Assembly: GCA_033065855.1 (NCBI GenBank)
Contig: JAVXUO010001410.1
Coordinates: forward strand, 1 to 64,000
DNA: 64,000 nt
Direction: 5' to 3'
Origin: Escallonia rubra
Lineage: Eukaryota > Streptophyta > Magnoliopsida > Escalloniales > Escalloniaceae
Part shown: one piece after another, positions 25,040-35,170 of the stretch
Layout of the letters: every line of letters begins with the position of its first letter
Position numbering within the stretch: the stretch's first letter is position 1
Translations under genes and position numbers: made by a program
The notes under the pieces: model-generated
Database searches by the model: none
The model's input: the letters and a program-made list of their open reading frames with translations, nothing else
What the model was told of the DNA's origin: nothing

Positions 25040-25650
25040 TTATCTCCCACTTTTAAAAATTTCGTCCTCAAAATTTCACACATTTTAATTGTTCAACTCA
25101 ACACTTTCACTACCTAACTCCCAAACTAAGGTGCCACCGAATCTTATACAAAACCTCAAAATATTAGGCAAAAATATCAATAACAACTCAGCAATCTCAC
25201 AACTTCAAATATTCCAACATAATATATGATACAGATTATAACTTAGGATATGATACCTCAGAGTCAAACAGTAAATGAACACCTAAATAAATCATCAGGG
25301 AGTGTACCTTGCACCAAGACGTCGTAGCATCATGAGCCGACGTAGCAAAAAGTCTGGCCGATGTCATAGGCTTCTGTCCCTGCTGACTCTGACCTGCTCC
25401 AGGACGAGATGCACTACTCATAGTTAAATTAGTTGTAGGTGCGAAGCTAGGGGCTGATTGATTTTCCCATATTAAAGGACAATTTCGAACTTGGTGTTCC
25501 ACATTACCACATTTGAAACATCCTCCAGCTAATCTGTAACACAGTTTATATCCATGGTTCCTTCCACATGTAGGACACAAAACTTCTGAAATATCTGACC
25601 TAGCACTCTAAACTGATCTAGCTCTTACGCTCTGTGCTCCTTTGAATTCG
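25040..25650 (-). mobile_element. Remnant gypsy internal region (gag zinc knuckle), fossil
   Basis: A purine-rich tract on the - strand adjoins the LTR at 25039. An open stretch at 25236-25580 carries two zinc-knuckle-like motifs (CPTCGRNHGYKLC and CFKCGNVEHQVRNC), typical of Tekay-type gag. Almost all of pol is gone between the two LTRs. The element is broken and old. Confidence 0.7.
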
Positions 25651-26216
25651 ATACTCTACCTTGACCTATTTCCCTGAACGTGCCCCATCCTTTGACTCTG
25701 AGCACCCGGTTGCTCCGAAAAAAAGAATTGTTGACGCTTGATAGTCTCTGAAGTTTATAATTGTGCTGGAATGTGACGTTGAGCTTGAGTTTGTTTGGCT
25801 ATTTAATTTTAAAATTGGGAAGTTGAAAGTGTACTGTTTTGTTGGAATTTGATGTTGTGTTGAGATTGGGAGGTGGAGCTTGAGCTCGGGAGCGGAGGTT
25901 GATCTTGAAATGTGATTTAGTTTTAAAATTGGAAGTTTGATATTGAGCTTGAAATGTACAGTTATTTAACTACGTGAATATGTGTTGAGAACTGAGATTT
26001 TGAGATTTTTTTCCAATGTGCGTGTGTTTTTTTTTTTCCCAGAATGAAAAAGTTTTTTAGAAAGAAAGGAAAATTGGCAGAATCCTCGCAGTCTAATCAA
26101 GATAGTATTATTTTACTAACAAAAAATTTTAGCTATTATTTTATTAACAAATTTTTTTGGTGAATTCGATATAATTTTTGCACCCCCTGAAAAAAAAATC
26201 ATGGTTCCGCCTCTGC
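25651..26216. mobile_element. Probable hAT-like fragment interrupting the retroelement
   Basis: The right edge reads CATGGTTCCGCCTCTGCC at about 26216, like the ends of the hAT family at 22837-24323 (reverse complement of a GGGGCGGAACC-type terminus). LTR sequence resumes at once with CAATACAGACCATCC, a phrase also at 19526-19540. The left edge is not defined. No gene is recognised. Confidence 0.4.
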
Positions 26217-29200
26217 CAATACAGACCATCCTTATAACTCCTCCATACACTAACTCATGTCAATATTTAGAGTGCAATAACTGATAAATCAATGATAAAT
26301 TCGATGCATAATGCAAAATAAATACACAGCATCGAAAAGGAATTTCAGTAAACATATAAGGCTCAAAGTGGGGTATTAATGGCAATCGATGCAATTCTAT
26401 CACAAATATAAGTGAGTCCAATGAAAACGTCAATAACAATCAAGAAAGAATATTACGATATCAATAGATGAAATAGGGTTTCGGAAGAAATCCCTTACCT
26501 CAATCAAGCGCTGAAGCTAAAAAAGATCTCGACCAAATTCGTCGAGGTTAACCTATCAGAACACTTATTCATACGACTACATTAATATATTAATATAATT
26601 ATCCATAGCGTACCCATTTCTCTACCCGGACATGATGAAACTCGAAGCGATTTCTCACACGGCCGACCTACCCCGAAATTCGACACTCTCCCCGAGACTC
26701 AAAAATATCCCAAAAATGTTCTAATCGTTCATTAAACATTATTTATAGCATATGTAATAAAAATGTAATTTATGAATTTTTTGAATATTTTCGAATTAAA
26801 TAATTTCCTTAAATACATTAAAAACCAATAAATTTCCATAATTGCTTCTAGCTGGAAATAAAGACTCATAATTTTTATACAAACCTTAATATATGTATAA
26901 AAATTATAGAAATAAAAATCAGGATTTAAAAAGTGCAAAACTATTTCTTTATTTTTCGTTTTACTAAATTCCATGCGATACGGAAAATGATAATAAATCA
27001 ACTCTAAAAATTATCAAACTTTTACTGAGTCTTATTTATACCTTAAGGATATTACTATAATTTTTCCCAGCGCATTTTCTGGGCTTAAAGGCTCTAAAGA
27101 ATTTTACGAATCTGAATTTTCAGAAAATACTAAAAATACATACGATTTCAAAAAATTATAAAACTTTTCTAAAATTTCTAACGTAACCCAAGGAATCTTA
27201 ATGTAAAATTTCACGTGTTAATGATCACTGTACCCTACCCAAAGTTCGTGCTAAACCTAACGTTAAACTACATACACAGACACACATCACAACACTTGTA
27301 CACCAAAATAAAGACTTCTCCACACCCACTGCCTCACGGCAGTGGGTCTTCTCTACTCCCTTTCCCTGTTTTCTTTTTGTTCAAACCCACACAGCACATA
27401 TATATACATACTCACACACTGTTAACACATCTTCACACCCACCATATATCTTCCATTAAATCTACATCATAAGCACACTTACACTCACACACCCACACCT
27501 CACGGCACCCACACAAACACACTCACACTTGCACAAATCGAGCCCCAAACCTTTTTTTTTTTTAACCCCTCACACTCACTGCTATTACTCTCTTTTCCTC
27601 TTTTCTTTTAACACCCTCACGCTCATATATGTATAAACACCTTTGATCTACACATTTGCCCACTGTGCCCCAAAATTAATGAAACCCACAAGTTACTTTT
27701 CTGACTCACGGCAGCCATGGCTGCCACCTTCTTCTCTCTCTCTCTCACTACATTTTTCTTTCTTTTCTCACCCACTCTTTTGCACTCCACAAAATACCTC
27801 AGACCCACTGCTGTCTCCTTCTTCTTTTACACACCATATACATGGCCAAACAACTTACCTACTCACACCCACTGCCTCACGGCAGTGGGTCTCTTGCTCC
27901 TTTCTCTCTTTTTCATCACGTACCCATATATATATATATATAACACCTATTTACTCATTCAATACCACCAACCCATTCAACATCAGGGCCAAATTTCACT
28001 TGACCATTCAAATCCAATGTAACGTGCACTCCAAGCCCACCATCTTCCGGTATAGGATATATCAAGTGTTTAAATGGAGGAATTTTAGTCTTTGCCAGGG
28101 TGAAGTAATAACCACGAGAATAATATGAAGCAGGAATATCTCGAGTGTTTAGGCCATTAAATCTATTTGCAAGAGCTGGTGCAATCAAGCTTGCAGAATT
28201 CACTATGAGCCTGGAACTAAGTTACAGCTCTGGGTGCAATACCGACCTGCCATCCCAGCTTTCAAGAGCCTAAGTCCCACAAATATGAAGATGGAATTGA
28301 CCTCCATGAAGATGAACACCAATCACGGTAGTATTATAAGAAAATGTTGTTCCATAACTTTCAGCTTCCCCCTAAAACCACATAGAGGTGACATTCCATA
28401 AAGGACATCATTAGGGAATGGGTATCAACTATTCCAGAAGCAGGAGATGCAACAGCATTCACACATTGTAATTCAGGCTCCAGTCTCATGGCTTCTTTGC
28501 CCTTTATCATCCTTAGACCATCGACACCATTTTGAATGCCACGATTCATAATATCATTCAACTTTCAGATTTCTTGAAGATCCAGTGACAACTATCAGCT
28601 TACCAATCTGCTTATGAGGAATTTCATGTTCCCTGCAGAACTGGTAGAGCAATTCTCTTCCTCTAACACAAAACTTTGCCTTGGGAAAAGTAGGAGGGTA
28701 ATAGATGCGGCATGGATGACTTGACTGTTACGAGAAATGGTGCCGGTGCCGAAAGTGGGAGCAGATTCGATCACCAAAACCTCTCTGCCTAGTTTCACCG
28801 ACAGCTCCCCCGCCACGCTAGCCCCACCACGCCGGCCCCTATCACCACGCAATCCATCCTCTCCGTTGGGATCCCTGCCGCCCACGCCGTTGTTGACACG
28901 CACCTACCACCACTTGCTGGTGACGAGGAAGCCTCCATCTTTAAGCGATTTCTCCCCCTCATCAGTCTTTCAACTAATCTTATGGTTTTCGTCATTCTCT
29001 CTTGCTCTCTCATAACTCTGTTCCTCTCCCAAAACGCACACAAATTTGTCACATACCTGGCAGCCGTGCAGTCCCCTTCCTCCATTATTACACACCCACG
29101 GCAGCCCCATGGCTGCTCCCTTCACGCCCAAACACTTACGGCAACCACCATGGGTGCCTTCTAACTCTCATCCCGAAGTCATCTCCTGGCTAATCTTTAA

Positions 29201-29814
29201 CCCAGATCTCCTCTCATCCCATAAATCAGTGAGAAATCTTATCTAGAGAAGGGTTAAAAACTTACCAAAAGAATTCGCCGAACTTCGATCCCTTCCCTTC
29301 TCTCTTTAGGTTTCTCTCTTCCTCTCAGCCGTGTTTTCCAGAGAATAGGATTTGGGGGAAACGGTTGGCTCTCTCTCAAAGTGTGTGTATATATATATAT
29401 ATAACCCTAAAAGAAAAATAACTAAAAACCCCCCTCAAATTTTGGTAGTTATTTAAAAAAATGTGCCCAGAACTTTTTATTATTACGGAATGGTCCGAAG
29501 TAAAAATATTTACAATAAATTATGTGTTAGGAAAATTATTAACGGGCTACTACATGACCATTCACTATTTTTGCCGCTAAAAGTTTCTACTAAGTACATC
29601 AATGTTAAGAAAATAAATCATCACGAAAATTTTAGTATTAGCGACGTGTATATTAGCGGTGAATTAATTTGTAATATTGAAATATTACAAATAACATCGT
29701 TGTGTATATTAGCGACGAATTAATTTGTAGCATTGAAATATTTCTTAGTGACAATTAAAATTATAATAGCGGTGTAATTATTAGCGACGATTCGTCAAAC
29801 GGGATGACGTAACA
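26217..29814 (-). mobile_element. 5' LTR of the long-LTR gypsy fossil, incomplete
   Basis: On the - strand it starts TGTTACGTCATCCC at 29814 and runs to 26217, stopping short of the LTR end. It is colinear with 18760-25039: TCGCTAAAA-type stretch, CTTACCAAAAGAATTCGCC near 29265, CA-rich block 27280-27950, AT-rich block 26740-27200, and a CCCTTACCTC phrase near 26490. It carries an extra 1-kb segment derived from a host gene at 27955-28990. Old and broken. Confidence 0.7.
27955..28990 (-). pseudogene. Intron-less L-2-hydroxyglutarate dehydrogenase (L2HGDH) copy inside an LTR
   Basis: L2HGDH is an FAD-dependent mitochondrial enzyme oxidising L-2-hydroxyglutarate to 2-oxoglutarate. On the - strand the family order is preserved: the FAD-binding glycine motif CVVIGAGVVGLA (near 28900), [28 protein letters not shown], then [15 protein letters not shown] in another frame, GIQNGVDGLRMI, MRLEPELQCV, SGIVDTHSLM, then VNSA-type NSASLIAPALANRFNGLN, YYSRGYYFTLAKTKIPPF, KHLIYPIPEDGGLGVHV and FGPDVEW. 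Homologous blocks follow one another without intron-sized gaps, whereas plant L2HGDH genes are interrupted by introns, so this copy looks RNA-derived. Several frame changes and stops make it a pseudogene. Its position within an LTR suggests insertion into, or transduction by, the retroelement. The C-terminal part of the enzyme is missing. Confidence 0.85.
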
Positions 29815-29997
29815 ACCCATTTATAATTTTCCTAACATAAATTATTCGAAAATATTCTATAATTAGGCTATTTCCACAATAATAAGGTTGGGAAGGAAGA
29901 TTTAGCGACAATTGAGGAGTAGGGTTTTCTTTTTAGCCTAGCTAGGGTTTCACTATATATATATTTATTTATCTTGAAGAGGGACAGCCGTCCAAGG

Positions 29998-30000
<3 letters not shown>
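29815..30000. other. Gene-free spacer
   Basis: AT-rich unique-looking sequence between the gypsy LTR and a long TA tract. No feature is recognised. Confidence 0.5.

Positions 30001-30074
<74 letters not shown>
30001..30074. repeat. TA microsatellite, 74 bp
   Basis: An uninterrupted alternating AT run immediately left of the inverted-repeat element that starts at 30083. Similar runs flank most members of that family. Confidence 0.97.
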
Positions 30075-30077
<3 letters not shown>

Positions 30078-30082
30078 ATATA

Positions 30083-30289
30083 GGGAGCTGATCCGTTGAG
30101 AGCGCTAGCAAAATAGGAGATCTTGCAAACGCGATCTGGCCGTTCACGACCGATCTGTGGACGGTCCAGATATTTTTTTTACGTTTTTTTTTTCAGCCCG
30201 TCCGCTATATTATGTAGCGGACGATTTTTTTACAAAAATACATTCCGGGCCCATCCGCTACATTATGTAGCGGACGGAATTTTCTGACA

Positions 30290-30330
<41 letters not shown>

Positions 30331-31486
30331 CCCTTTCTCTCATCCACTACATTATGTAGCAGACAAGTTTTTAGAATTCTTGGCTCTTTTTACAGATCCA
30401 AACAACAAGACCAAACACACCCATATCCATCTCTGTGCGTCTCTCTCTCTCTCTTCAATGAAACCACAGATCCAAATAACAAGACCAATCACAATAATAA
30501 TTAGTAGCAGTACATGATCGAATTATCAATAATTTCATCTTTACAACCACAATCAGTAGATCTAAGATCCGATAACTCGTGCAAACTTAGAACCCAACAT
30601 CGAGGAATTGAAAGGCAAACTACCGCAACCTTGGACTTCGCGACAACACAGATTCACTTAATCTGTCTCTGTCGACAACACAGATTCACCTAATCTGTCC
30701 CCCACCAAGTCTTTGCTGGCGTGGATTTTGCTGGAGCCATCGGAGGCGTAGGCAGGCATGGCCAGGCCAGTGCGGAGCCGATGGGTACAGCGGCGGAGGA
30801 GGAGGAGATTCACCTAATCCGTCTCTGTCTACAACACAGATTAGTACAACGGCGGCGGTGCGACGAAGGAAGCGCCTCCAAGAGTGGACAGCGGCTCTGG
30901 CGATTTCAGTCTTGTGATTAAGAGCTCATCGCGGCCGCAGAAGAAGGTGACGGCGCACCACCGTAAGACGGGGCCACGCAAGACGAAGCCGTGGGATGTC
31001 CGTCGGGGCCCCCGATACTGTCGTCAAAGCTTCCTCTCCTCCGGTGCCTCTCTCTGCCATGACAGCAGATCTGCCATCTTTAGAGAATGGGTACGAGGGA
31101 GAGGGAGAAGATGGAGAGGACGAGAGATGAGGAAGAGAGAGAAAATGAAAAGAGTTGTCTCTTTTCCAGATCTGACACATCGGGTCTTTTTAGAAATTAA
31201 TATTCATCCGCTACATAATGTAGCGGATGAAAGGAGAGAGAGAAAAAAAGTCAGAGCATTAATGAGAGAAAGAGAAAAAAAATGTCAGAAAAGTTCGTCC
31301 GCTACATTATGTAGCGGATGGGCTCGAAGGGTATTTATGTCAAAAAATCGTCTGTTACATAATATACCGGACGGGCTAAAACAAACGAAAAAAAAAGATC
31401 TGGACTGTCCACAGATCGGTCGTGGACGGCCAGATCTCGTTTGCAAGTTCTGCTATTTTGCTAGCGCTCTCAACGGATCAGCTCTC
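30083..31486. mobile_element. Palindrome-punctuated Mutator-like element, 1.4 kb, carrying a PSRP6-like gene piece
   Basis: Terminal inverted repeats of about 100 bp, roughly 92% identical, begin GGGAGCTGATCCGTTGAG at the left and mirror at 31486. The element is embedded in TA-rich DNA. Inside each arm lie palindromes with CGTCCGCTAC/GTAGCGGACG-like arms: 30199-30223, 30253-30275, 30342-30364 on the left and 31206-31229, 31297-31320, 31349-31373 on the right. A CT tract (30295-30327) and a GC-rich centre with a host-gene fragment follow. No transposase is present. Confidence 0.85.
30890..31012 (+). pseudogene. Captured fragment resembling plastid-specific ribosomal protein 6 (PSRP6/cL38)
   Basis: PSRP6 is a small plastid-specific protein of the chloroplast 50S ribosomal subunit. 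The open frame here contains SSRPQKKVTAHHRKTGPRK followed by TKPWDVRRGP, which I recognise as the conserved basic core of PSRP6 (known form: SSRPQKK, AHHRKTRPKKTQPWD). After RRGP the expected proline-rich VYxPLPPLP segment is lost and the frame continues into unrelated element sequence. The transit peptide region upstream is not recognisable. The piece lies in the centre of the inverted-repeat element, so it is transposon cargo. Identification is from memory of the family. Confidence 0.62.
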
Positions 31487-31513
31487 ATATAAATATATAT
31501 ATATATGTATATA

Positions 31514-31656
31514 GGGTCGTGATCCATTGCTAGCGCTAGCACGTTGCTAGCGCTGTTTTGTCGTCCGCTATATAATGTAGCGGACGATAATTCACCGTCC
31601 GCTACATTATATAGTGGACGGTGCTAGCGCTGCTAGCGCTAGCAACGGATCAGCTC

Positions 31657-31658
<2 letters not shown>
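31514..31658. mobile_element. Minimal 145-bp member of the palindrome-punctuated family
   Basis: It begins GGGTCGTGATCCATTGCTAG, ends CAACGGATCAGCTCCC, and lies between TA tracts. It holds only the termini, several GCTAGCGC repeats, and two palindromes (31562-31586 and 31596-31621). There is no cargo. Confidence 0.85.
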
Positions 31659-31698
<40 letters not shown>

Positions 31699-31700
<2 letters not shown>

Positions 31701-32541
31701 GGAAAGCGAATATGAGGCTAGCCTCACGCAAGTTGCGTGAGGCTAGCAACTAAAACGGCGTAGTTTTGTATGTTCAGAAATTTTTTTCCTCGTTTTTCTT
31801 TCTTCCTTCTCCCCCTTTTTTTTTTTTTTTTTTCTCTTGCAGGCCCTAGCAAGCCAACGGCGCCACCATAACACACCACCATTTCTGCCACAGACCACCA
31901 ACCTCCATCGTCGGCCACCGTCAACGGCCATCCAGCAAACGGAGTCTGTGGTAGTGATGGTGGCGGCGCAAAGTCTGCTTGTGGGTGAAATTCAATCGAA
32001 TTTGTAATGTAAACTTGTAGACAAACATGAACAGAGAAATAAATTAAACTTGATTTGGGTATTAATCCTAGATGAATTTTGAGCTTGATTGGTCCTTTGA
32101 GCCAACAGGCGTGGGTTTCTGTATGATGGTAATGGTTTGTGATGGGGAGGGTGGTAGATGATCTGTGTCAAAGGTTTGTGAAGGTCGCCGGCAATGGAGG
32201 TTGGCCTGTGGTAGAGGTCGATAATCAGATAAGGTGGTGATGGTTGGTTCTGTGATGTTACGGGGGGAAACCGTCAATGGTGGGTTCGATATCTGTATGG
32301 TTTTCGTGGTTGGTGATGGTAGGAATGGTGGGTGGTGGCTTGTGATAAAGGGGTGGTGGCTGGTGGCAGGTGACAGTATCTTGTTAGGGCCGACCGACGA
32401 CAGAGAGATGGAAAACATAAAAATTGTGAGAAGGGAGAGAGAGAAAAAAGATAGATTATGCTTTTTTTATCCAAAACTACGCTATTTTAGTGGCTAGCCT
32501 CACACAACTTGCGCGATGCTAGCCTCGTATTCGCTTTCCCC
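31699..32541. mobile_element. Second TA-embedded inverted-repeat family (GGGGAAAGCGAATA ends)
   Basis: Terminal inverted repeats of about 70 bp begin GGGGAAAGCGAATATGAGGC and mirror at 32541. Each arm contains an inner palindrome of the type GCTAGCCTCACGCAA/TTGCGTGAGGCTAGC. TA tracts flank both sides (31660-31698 and 32542-32560). The interior is GC-rich with a proline-rich open frame on the - strand that I do not recognise as a gene. Confidence 0.82.
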
Positions 32542-32559
32542 TATATATATATATATATA

Positions 32560-34276
32560 TGATTGACATATTTAATCATTCATCCATGTTAAATGCACAG
32601 TTTATTAAAGTAATAATAAAATATATCATGAAGGCATGCATAAGCAATGATTCAACAACTGTGGTCCAACAAAAAGGTATCACCCCCACCCCCCAACCCA
32701 AACAAACACTACGGTCCCCCACATACATGCATTTCTAAAGTGTCTCATTTTCATGTCAACGTATGCATGCAAAAGTTGCATGAAATGTAAACCTTACATT
32801 TAACATAAACGTAGTATTGTAAATCCTAATCCCTAAATCGAAAGTTTTTAGTGAGACACACAGCATAAAATGAGTTCAAAATGTACTCCCAAATTGAAAA
32901 CCAAAAACCCTAAATTAAAAATCCTAAACTATCGATATGAAATTAACAGTGGATAATGGGTGCAAACTGTGATATTGAACGGTATATCTTGTGATTTTGC
33001 AAAACAAAAGTGATAAGAAGGGAACAAAATGTACCTCTTATTGCATGATCTTCGGTCTTCAATCTTTACGTACCCCTCGTCGTTCTTTTAGAAGATCTTC
33101 GGTCTATCTCGTTCAATGATCTTCGGCTTTCAATCTCCACTCGGTCTTCACTTGGACTTGGACCGGGCCCTAATATTCTCCAAGTGGCCTGGCCCAGGCC
33201 CATGACCGGCCCGGCCCATTTTCCTGTGAGGCTCAAAGGGCCCGGGCTGGCCCCCTAAGCCCTGCCCATTGACACCTCTAAGTGGTTTTGGTTGGTGACT
33301 ACTTTTGGGGATTTGGTGGTTGTATGAAGGATGGTGGTGGTGGCTTGTATGAGGGAAGAACATGAGGTCATGTGGCTGCCAAGTGGATCAGGAGGCTGAT
33401 GTGGTTGCCAAGGCAGATGAGGGGGTGGGAGTTACCATTTTAGTCTTGGAAGATTGACAGCCATCCAACAAATTGTACTTCAACTCGTCAACTGGTGTAT
33501 TGTGCGTCAATTGAAAAAGTAGTATATTGAATTGCGTCAAAATTGAAACAGTGAGGTTACTTGCACAACTACCTCAAAAGTATCAGATTTTACGTGTAAA
33601 TTATCCTTATTTATACACCTCATTGAGCAGTGAAGCACAAACATTTACAAAGTTTTTTTTTTGTCAACAATTACTCATCATATAATCTAATAACGCACTC
33701 ATTTTAGCTTGAAATACTAGAGAGACAGACGCATCCAAATTCGTCAATACACACTTGTACACATCATTTCAGAGACAAAGTGACAAAGCCTGGAGTTATT
33801 GGGCTTTGGAGTTGCCAGAAGTTGCAACTTACTGTTTGAATATTACCAAGTGTTTGCAAGAGGTTAGCTCTTGAATTTACAATTGACCAAGTTAGTTTCA
33901 AGAAACGTCTTTAAAGAAGTAGACGCAAACTTGAAGATATTATCGAGTGTCTAAACTCTATCTCTTCAATTGTTACTTCACATTGGTTGTCAAACTATTT
34001 TAGATCTTCAAGTTGTTGCTTTAATACTTTTTGTAGATTGACAATGTCTGGAACATAAGTGGTTATCCAATTATTCAGATTGACAATGTCTTGCATCGTA
34101 ATTCAAAAAGTTCATCATCGTCCACTGCGTTGGTTGTTACACGAAACTACTCACAACAAATGGAAGAATGCAAAAAAAATGAAACAATTTTTTCAAAGTT
34201 CACCATTTCATTGTCAGCACAGGGTTGGTCATGGAGAGTAATCAAAACATAATGTCTCTAAGACGGCAAGATGATG
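32560..34276. other. Gene-poor stretch, with one repeat end near 33290
   Basis: 32560-33130 is AT-rich with no recognised feature. At 33160-33292 a GGCCC-rich stretch ends ATTGACACCTCTA, like the terminus of a hAT MITE family; its other end is not seen. 33300-34276 contains no recognised gene and probably includes the 3' untranslated region of the gene ending at 34277. Confidence 0.5.
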
Positions 34277-35044
34277 TTACACATGTCCAATAACCTTCAC
34301 CTGAATTGTACCATACTTGCCACATATATTTTCCTCATACGTACTATGAACTGTTGGACAGAAGTAAGCATGGCCTTTAGCGATCTCCGCACCAGGGTAA
34401 ATGTCATGACAGTACAAATTAGCGCGAATTATTAAATACCTGTATGCTGGCACAACCGCTTCAGATCTCGACAAAGGAATGGGTTGCTGAGAGCTTACCT
34501 TTACGGATTGTCTAGAATTCTTGATCGAGAAGAGAGTAACTGCACAATCACTACCAGTACAGTTATTCTCTGCAGTAATCGATCCATAAATATGAGCCGA
34601 GTCTTTCCCCATTATGTTTTTAAGAGTAACCTCCACAGTGGCACCCATTCCATTGCTATACACGGCATAAAACATCATTACCGAGCCGTACTTGTAATGC
34701 AAGGTCTTGTATAAAGGTCTATCAAAGTGAATGGTCTCTGAATTAGGATCCCAATAGAAGGTTGCCTGAGGTCCAGGTACTATATTGGGACGGTCAACAA
34801 ATTGAACCTTAATAGGGTCAAGTGCTGAAAGACATCGTGCTGGGCCAGTTAGCAAAAGTTCTGCTCCCTCCTGCAGGGATTCGGCACTGTTTGCTTTTGT
34901 TGGAGAACAGATTATTTGGGGAAGGATGAATGGATGCCGAACTATCAATGTGCCGAAAAAGTGATTTCTGGTGGGTATGATACTTGTGATCCGAAGCTTA
35001 AAAATATCCATTATTGCATATCCCGGCAGAGGTGGAGCAGGCAT
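34277..35044 (-). CDS. DUF6598-like domain protein, last exon
   Basis: An open frame of 255 codons. The pattern MDIFKLRITSI, then AELLLTGPARCLSALDP, then VEVTLKNIMGKDSAHIYGSI, then PLSRSEAVVPAYRYLIIRA fits the beta-rich DUF6598 domain found in many plant proteins and in the C-terminal part of JIP60-like proteins. No ribosome-inactivating domain is present, and the biochemical role of the domain is unknown. The frame starts after an intron-like stretch: candidate acceptors are at about 35049 (TTTCAG) and 35065 (GATCAG), but neither joins exon 36675-36773 in phase, so a small exon may be missing or the M at 35044 may be a real start. No frame damage is seen. Assignment is from motif resemblance. 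Confidence 0.68.
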   Translation of the reverse strand: MPAPPLPGYAIMDIFKLRITSIIPTRNHFFGTLIVRHPFILPQIICSPTKANSAESLQEGAELLLTGPARCLSALDPIKVQFVDRPNIVPGPQATFYWDPNSETIHFDRPLYKTLHYKYGSVMMFYAVYSNGMGATVEVTLKNIMGKDSAHIYGSITAENNCTGSDCAVTLFSIKNSRQSVKVSSQQPIPLSRSEAVVPAYRYLIIRANLYCHDIYPGAEIAKGHAYFCPTVHSTYEENICGKYGTIQVKVIGHV

Positions 35045-35170
35045 TGCGCTGAAAGTTGTTTCCGCTGATCAGAACACAAACAAATATATAGCATATATCT
35101 ATTGCATATATCAGGTATTTCCAACTGTTTGCCAAATGTAATGCATGTATCCACTAAAGGAATCTTAAAA

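Noticed and set aside
30083-31486. A 9-bp duplication TCCCATATA/TCTCATATA around this element
   Set aside because: It requires asymmetric termini; in TA-rich flanks such matches arise easily by chance.
34277-35044. Ribosome-inactivating (JIP60-type) gene
   Set aside because: Only the DUF6598-like part is present; no N-glycosidase domain is visible here.
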